Origin: Psychrobacillus faecigallinarum
Lineage (GTDB): Bacteria; Bacillota; Bacilli; Bacillales_A; Planococcaceae
Assembly (NCBI RefSeq): GCF_014836595.1
Contig: NZ_JACSQO010000005.1
Coordinates: forward strand, 124,001-188,000
Direction of reading: 5' to 3'
DNA: 64,000 bases
Shown here piece by piece: positions 62,321 to 64,000 of the stretch (position 1 is the first letter of the stretch; every line of letters begins with the position of its first letter). A program made the translations under genes and the position numbers. The notes below the pieces were generated by a model that was not told the DNA's origin, did not search any database, and saw nothing but the letters and a program-made list of their open reading frames with translations.

Positions 62321-63403
62321 TTATTTATATTCACCAAGTATTTCTACTGCTTTTTCTGTGATGGAGGTATCTACTGCTTTATCAAAGTCTACATCTCCAC
62401 TAATTGCACCATTTTCTTTGTATGCATCATATTGCTTAACAACGTCATCTAAAAACATTTTACCATCAGGGTCTAAGCCTGTGACAAATACCTTTTCCCA
62501 TAATGCAGGGTCCTTTAAGGAAGTATGCTTTGTCATGATTTCAATGATTTCCGCTTTTCCTTCCCCTTTTATAAAGGCATCATTATAATCACGAACTCCT
62601 TTTAGATAAGCAGCCATGAATCGAAGGGATACATCTTGTTCCTCACTCATAAATTGAGGAGATCCTAAAACCATCGCTATTTGAGATTCCGGTGCATAAT
62701 CCGTTGCATCTCCAAAACGCTCATGGAATCCATTTTCAATTCCCTGCGTGATTAATGGTTCAATTTGAAGAGCAGCATCTATAGATCCATTTTCAATGGC
62801 ACCAAGCATGCTCCCGAAATCACCAAGCAGTACAAATTCCACGTCTTCCTGCGTCAAACCTGCGTGCTTCAGCATTTCTAGATAAATATATTCATCGATC
62901 GAGTTTTTGGAGGAAACGGCAATACGCTTTCCTTCAAAATCCTTATACTCCTTGATGACGTCCTTCATATGGTTTCCAATGACGAAAGTGAAATACGATT
63001 TACCTGGGACGTTATGACCCTTATCTGCAATAATTTTCACATCAATTCCCTGCGCAATGGCATTAAAAAATGAAGCAGTAGAAACTCCACCAGCGATATC
63101 TACGTCCCCCGAAGCAAGGGCAGGAAGCATCTCATCACTATTTGCAAATTGGGCAAATTCTACTTCAATATTGTAGTCCTCAAAGTAACCTTTCTCCTTG
63201 GCAATGTAAAAGCCTGCTCCTGAGGCAGCACCATCCTCGGCTATAATTACTTTCGCTTTTTTATCCAGTGGAGCTAAATCTCCAGATGGGTTATCCTTAC
63301 TGACTTGATCGTCAATGCTGCCAGAACTTTCTTTTTCCTTCGAACTACAAGCACCAAGTAATAGAATAGTGGACGCAAATAGTATGAACCAGCGTTTCTT
63401 CAC
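62321..63403 (-). CDS. NMT1/SsuA-type ABC transporter substrate-binding lipoprotein
   Basis: The 360-residue protein has a lipoprotein signal with LGAC and an NMT1-like binding fold: IAEDGAASGAGFYIAKEKGYFEDYNI, LASGDVDIAGGVSTASFFNA and the AIENGSIDAALQIEP block. Such receptors bind aliphatic sulfonates, nitrate, thiamine precursors or similar. The start is GTG with AAAGGAGG upstream. It lies 12 bases after the ATPase gene, with no riboswitch visible in the window. The substrate is unknown. Confidence 0.85.
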   Translation of the reverse strand: MKKRWFILFASTILLLGACSSKEKESSGSIDDQVSKDNPSGDLAPLDKKAKVIIAEDGAASGAGFYIAKEKGYFEDYNIEVEFAQFANSDEMLPALASGDVDIAGGVSTASFFNAIAQGIDVKIIADKGHNVPGKSYFTFVIGNHMKDVIKEYKDFEGKRIAVSSKNSIDEYIYLEMLKHAGLTQEDVEFVLLGDFGSMLGAIENGSIDAALQIEPLITQGIENGFHERFGDATDYAPESQIAMVLGSPQFMSEEQDVSLRFMAAYLKGVRDYNDAFIKGEGKAEIIEIMTKHTSLKDPALWEKVFVTGLDPDGKMFLDDVVKQYDAYKENGAISGDVDFDKAVDTSITEKAVEILGEYK

Positions 63404-63415
63404 AACTTTCCTCCT

Positions 63416-64000
63416 TTATTTTCTCGATTTTTGAACTTCTTGCTGTAAATGATTCCATATAGATATAAATTGTTCAGCCATCTCTGCATTTGCCCTAACC
63501 TGCTCCATCGTACGTGGTCTTGGCATAGGAACTTTTATCTCCCTAACAATCTCACCTGGATGAGAGCTTAATAATACTATCCGATCACTCAGTAACAACG
63601 CCTCATCAATGCTATGAGTGATAAATAAAACAGTTTTTTTATTTTCAGACCAGATAGATAATAATTCTTCCTGCAGTATAAATTTGTTCTGTTCATCTAA
63701 AGCAGCAAATGGTTCATCCATTAAAAGTATTTCTGGGTCATTGGCAAAAGCCCTAGCGATACTAATCCTTTGCTTCATTCCTCCAGAAAGCTCCTTTGGA
63801 TAAAGCGTTGAAAAGTTAATTAATCCTACCTTTTTTAAGTAATAGTCAGTTTGCTTCTTTACAAACTCCTGAGGTAGATGCCTCATTTTTAATCCAAAGG
63901 CGACGTTTTCTTCAACTGTCAGCCACGGAATAACTCCTTTTTCTTGAAAAACCATGGATTGTAGAGGACGGTTGCCTGCCTCTGCATCAATTGAAAAAGA
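63416..64000 (-). CDS. ABC transporter ATPase of the same importer, cut by the window edge
   Basis: The frame is open through base 64000, giving the last 194 residues of an SsuB/TauB-type ATPase: the Q-loop MVFQEKGVIPW, signature LSGGMKQR, Walker B ILLMDEPFAALD and switch histidine FITHSIDEA. The Walker A region lies outside. It precedes the substrate-binding gene by 12 bases, so the order is ATPase then receptor, with a permease presumably upstream. Confidence 0.9.
   Translation of the reverse strand, partial: SFSIDAEAGNRPLQSMVFQEKGVIPWLTVEENVAFGLKMRHLPQEFVKKQTDYYLKKVGLINFSTLYPKELSGGMKQRISIARAFANDPEILLMDEPFAALDEQNKFILQEELLSIWSENKKTVLFITHSIDEALLLSDRIVLLSSHPGEIVREIKVPMPRPRTMEQVRANAEMAEQFISIWNHLQQEVQKSRK

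Noticed and set aside
62276..63415. Thiamine or S-box riboswitch for the NMT1/SsuA-type importer
   Set aside because: The upstream end of the operon lies outside the window and nothing in the visible intergenic DNA resembles a riboswitch.

Overview
The window looks like chromosome from a low-GC, Gram-positive, spore-forming member of the Bacillales, most likely Planococcaceae (Psychrobacillus, Lysinibacillus or Sporosarcina-like). This rests on strong AGGAGG-type ribosome binding sites with frequent TTG/GTG starts, U-rich intrinsic terminators, and Bacillus-type genes: a YjcZ-type small protein, DUF3243, YwbE, YqeY, DbpA with its 23S-binding tail, a RecQ with HRDC domain, and a YclNOPQ-type siderophore importer. 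I see no rRNA, tRNA, CRISPR array, intact insertion sequence or prophage.

Layout. 1-14.2 kb: the end of pepT, an efflux transporter, a YhgE/Pip membrane protein under a perfect TetR-type palindrome, a probable Fur-controlled small RNA (4796-4934), small conserved proteins, an AI-2E-type permease, a NUDIX hydrolase, dbpA, recQ and a cysteine-free RlmI-like methyltransferase. 14.2-19.3 kb: repeat elements, yqeY, then an arsenic block (arsR-arsB-arsC) followed by a cysteine-rich MarR regulator and a flavoprotein that share an operator. 19.3-28 kb: a squalene/phytoene-synthase-like enzyme, a benzil-reductase-like SDR, an alpha/beta hydrolase, a large membrane protein of unknown role, and the siderophore importer with three Fur boxes. 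28-36 kb: an MFS transporter and a catabolic-looking set (enolase-superfamily epimerase, GNAT, unusual regulator, NhaC antiporter, M20 hydrolase). The regulator/epimerase promoter region and the nhaC promoter carry the same tandem 11-bp repeat.

36-43 kb is accessory DNA. Small genes (kinase-like, cold-shock domain, SUKH-like, NUDIX, several unknown) stand one by one between copies of a short palindromic repeat, eight copies in all. Two near-identical copies of a 380-bp structured repeat lie at its edge. This is the best candidate for an undescribed gene-cassette system.

43.5-46.4 kb looks like a peptide quorum-sensing module: an Rgg/MutR-type regulator, a 16-residue hydrophobic peptide gene divergent from it, and a divergent lipoprotein/secreted-protein pair. 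A palindrome between that pair lies equally far from both -10 boxes and is shared in part with the peptide promoter.

46-64 kb: a truncated M20 hydrolase, a GntR regulator, ppiB, small sporulation-type proteins, a GntR/DUF1648 pair, azoR, trhO, a decayed EEP nuclease gene, a UgpBAEC importer divergent from a lipoprotein glycerophosphodiesterase behind PhoP-like repeats, a YaiI/YqxD protein, and part of an NMT1/SsuA-type ABC importer. Four intergenic loci carry short cores repeated every 20-21 bases, an architecture I cannot assign to a known element.
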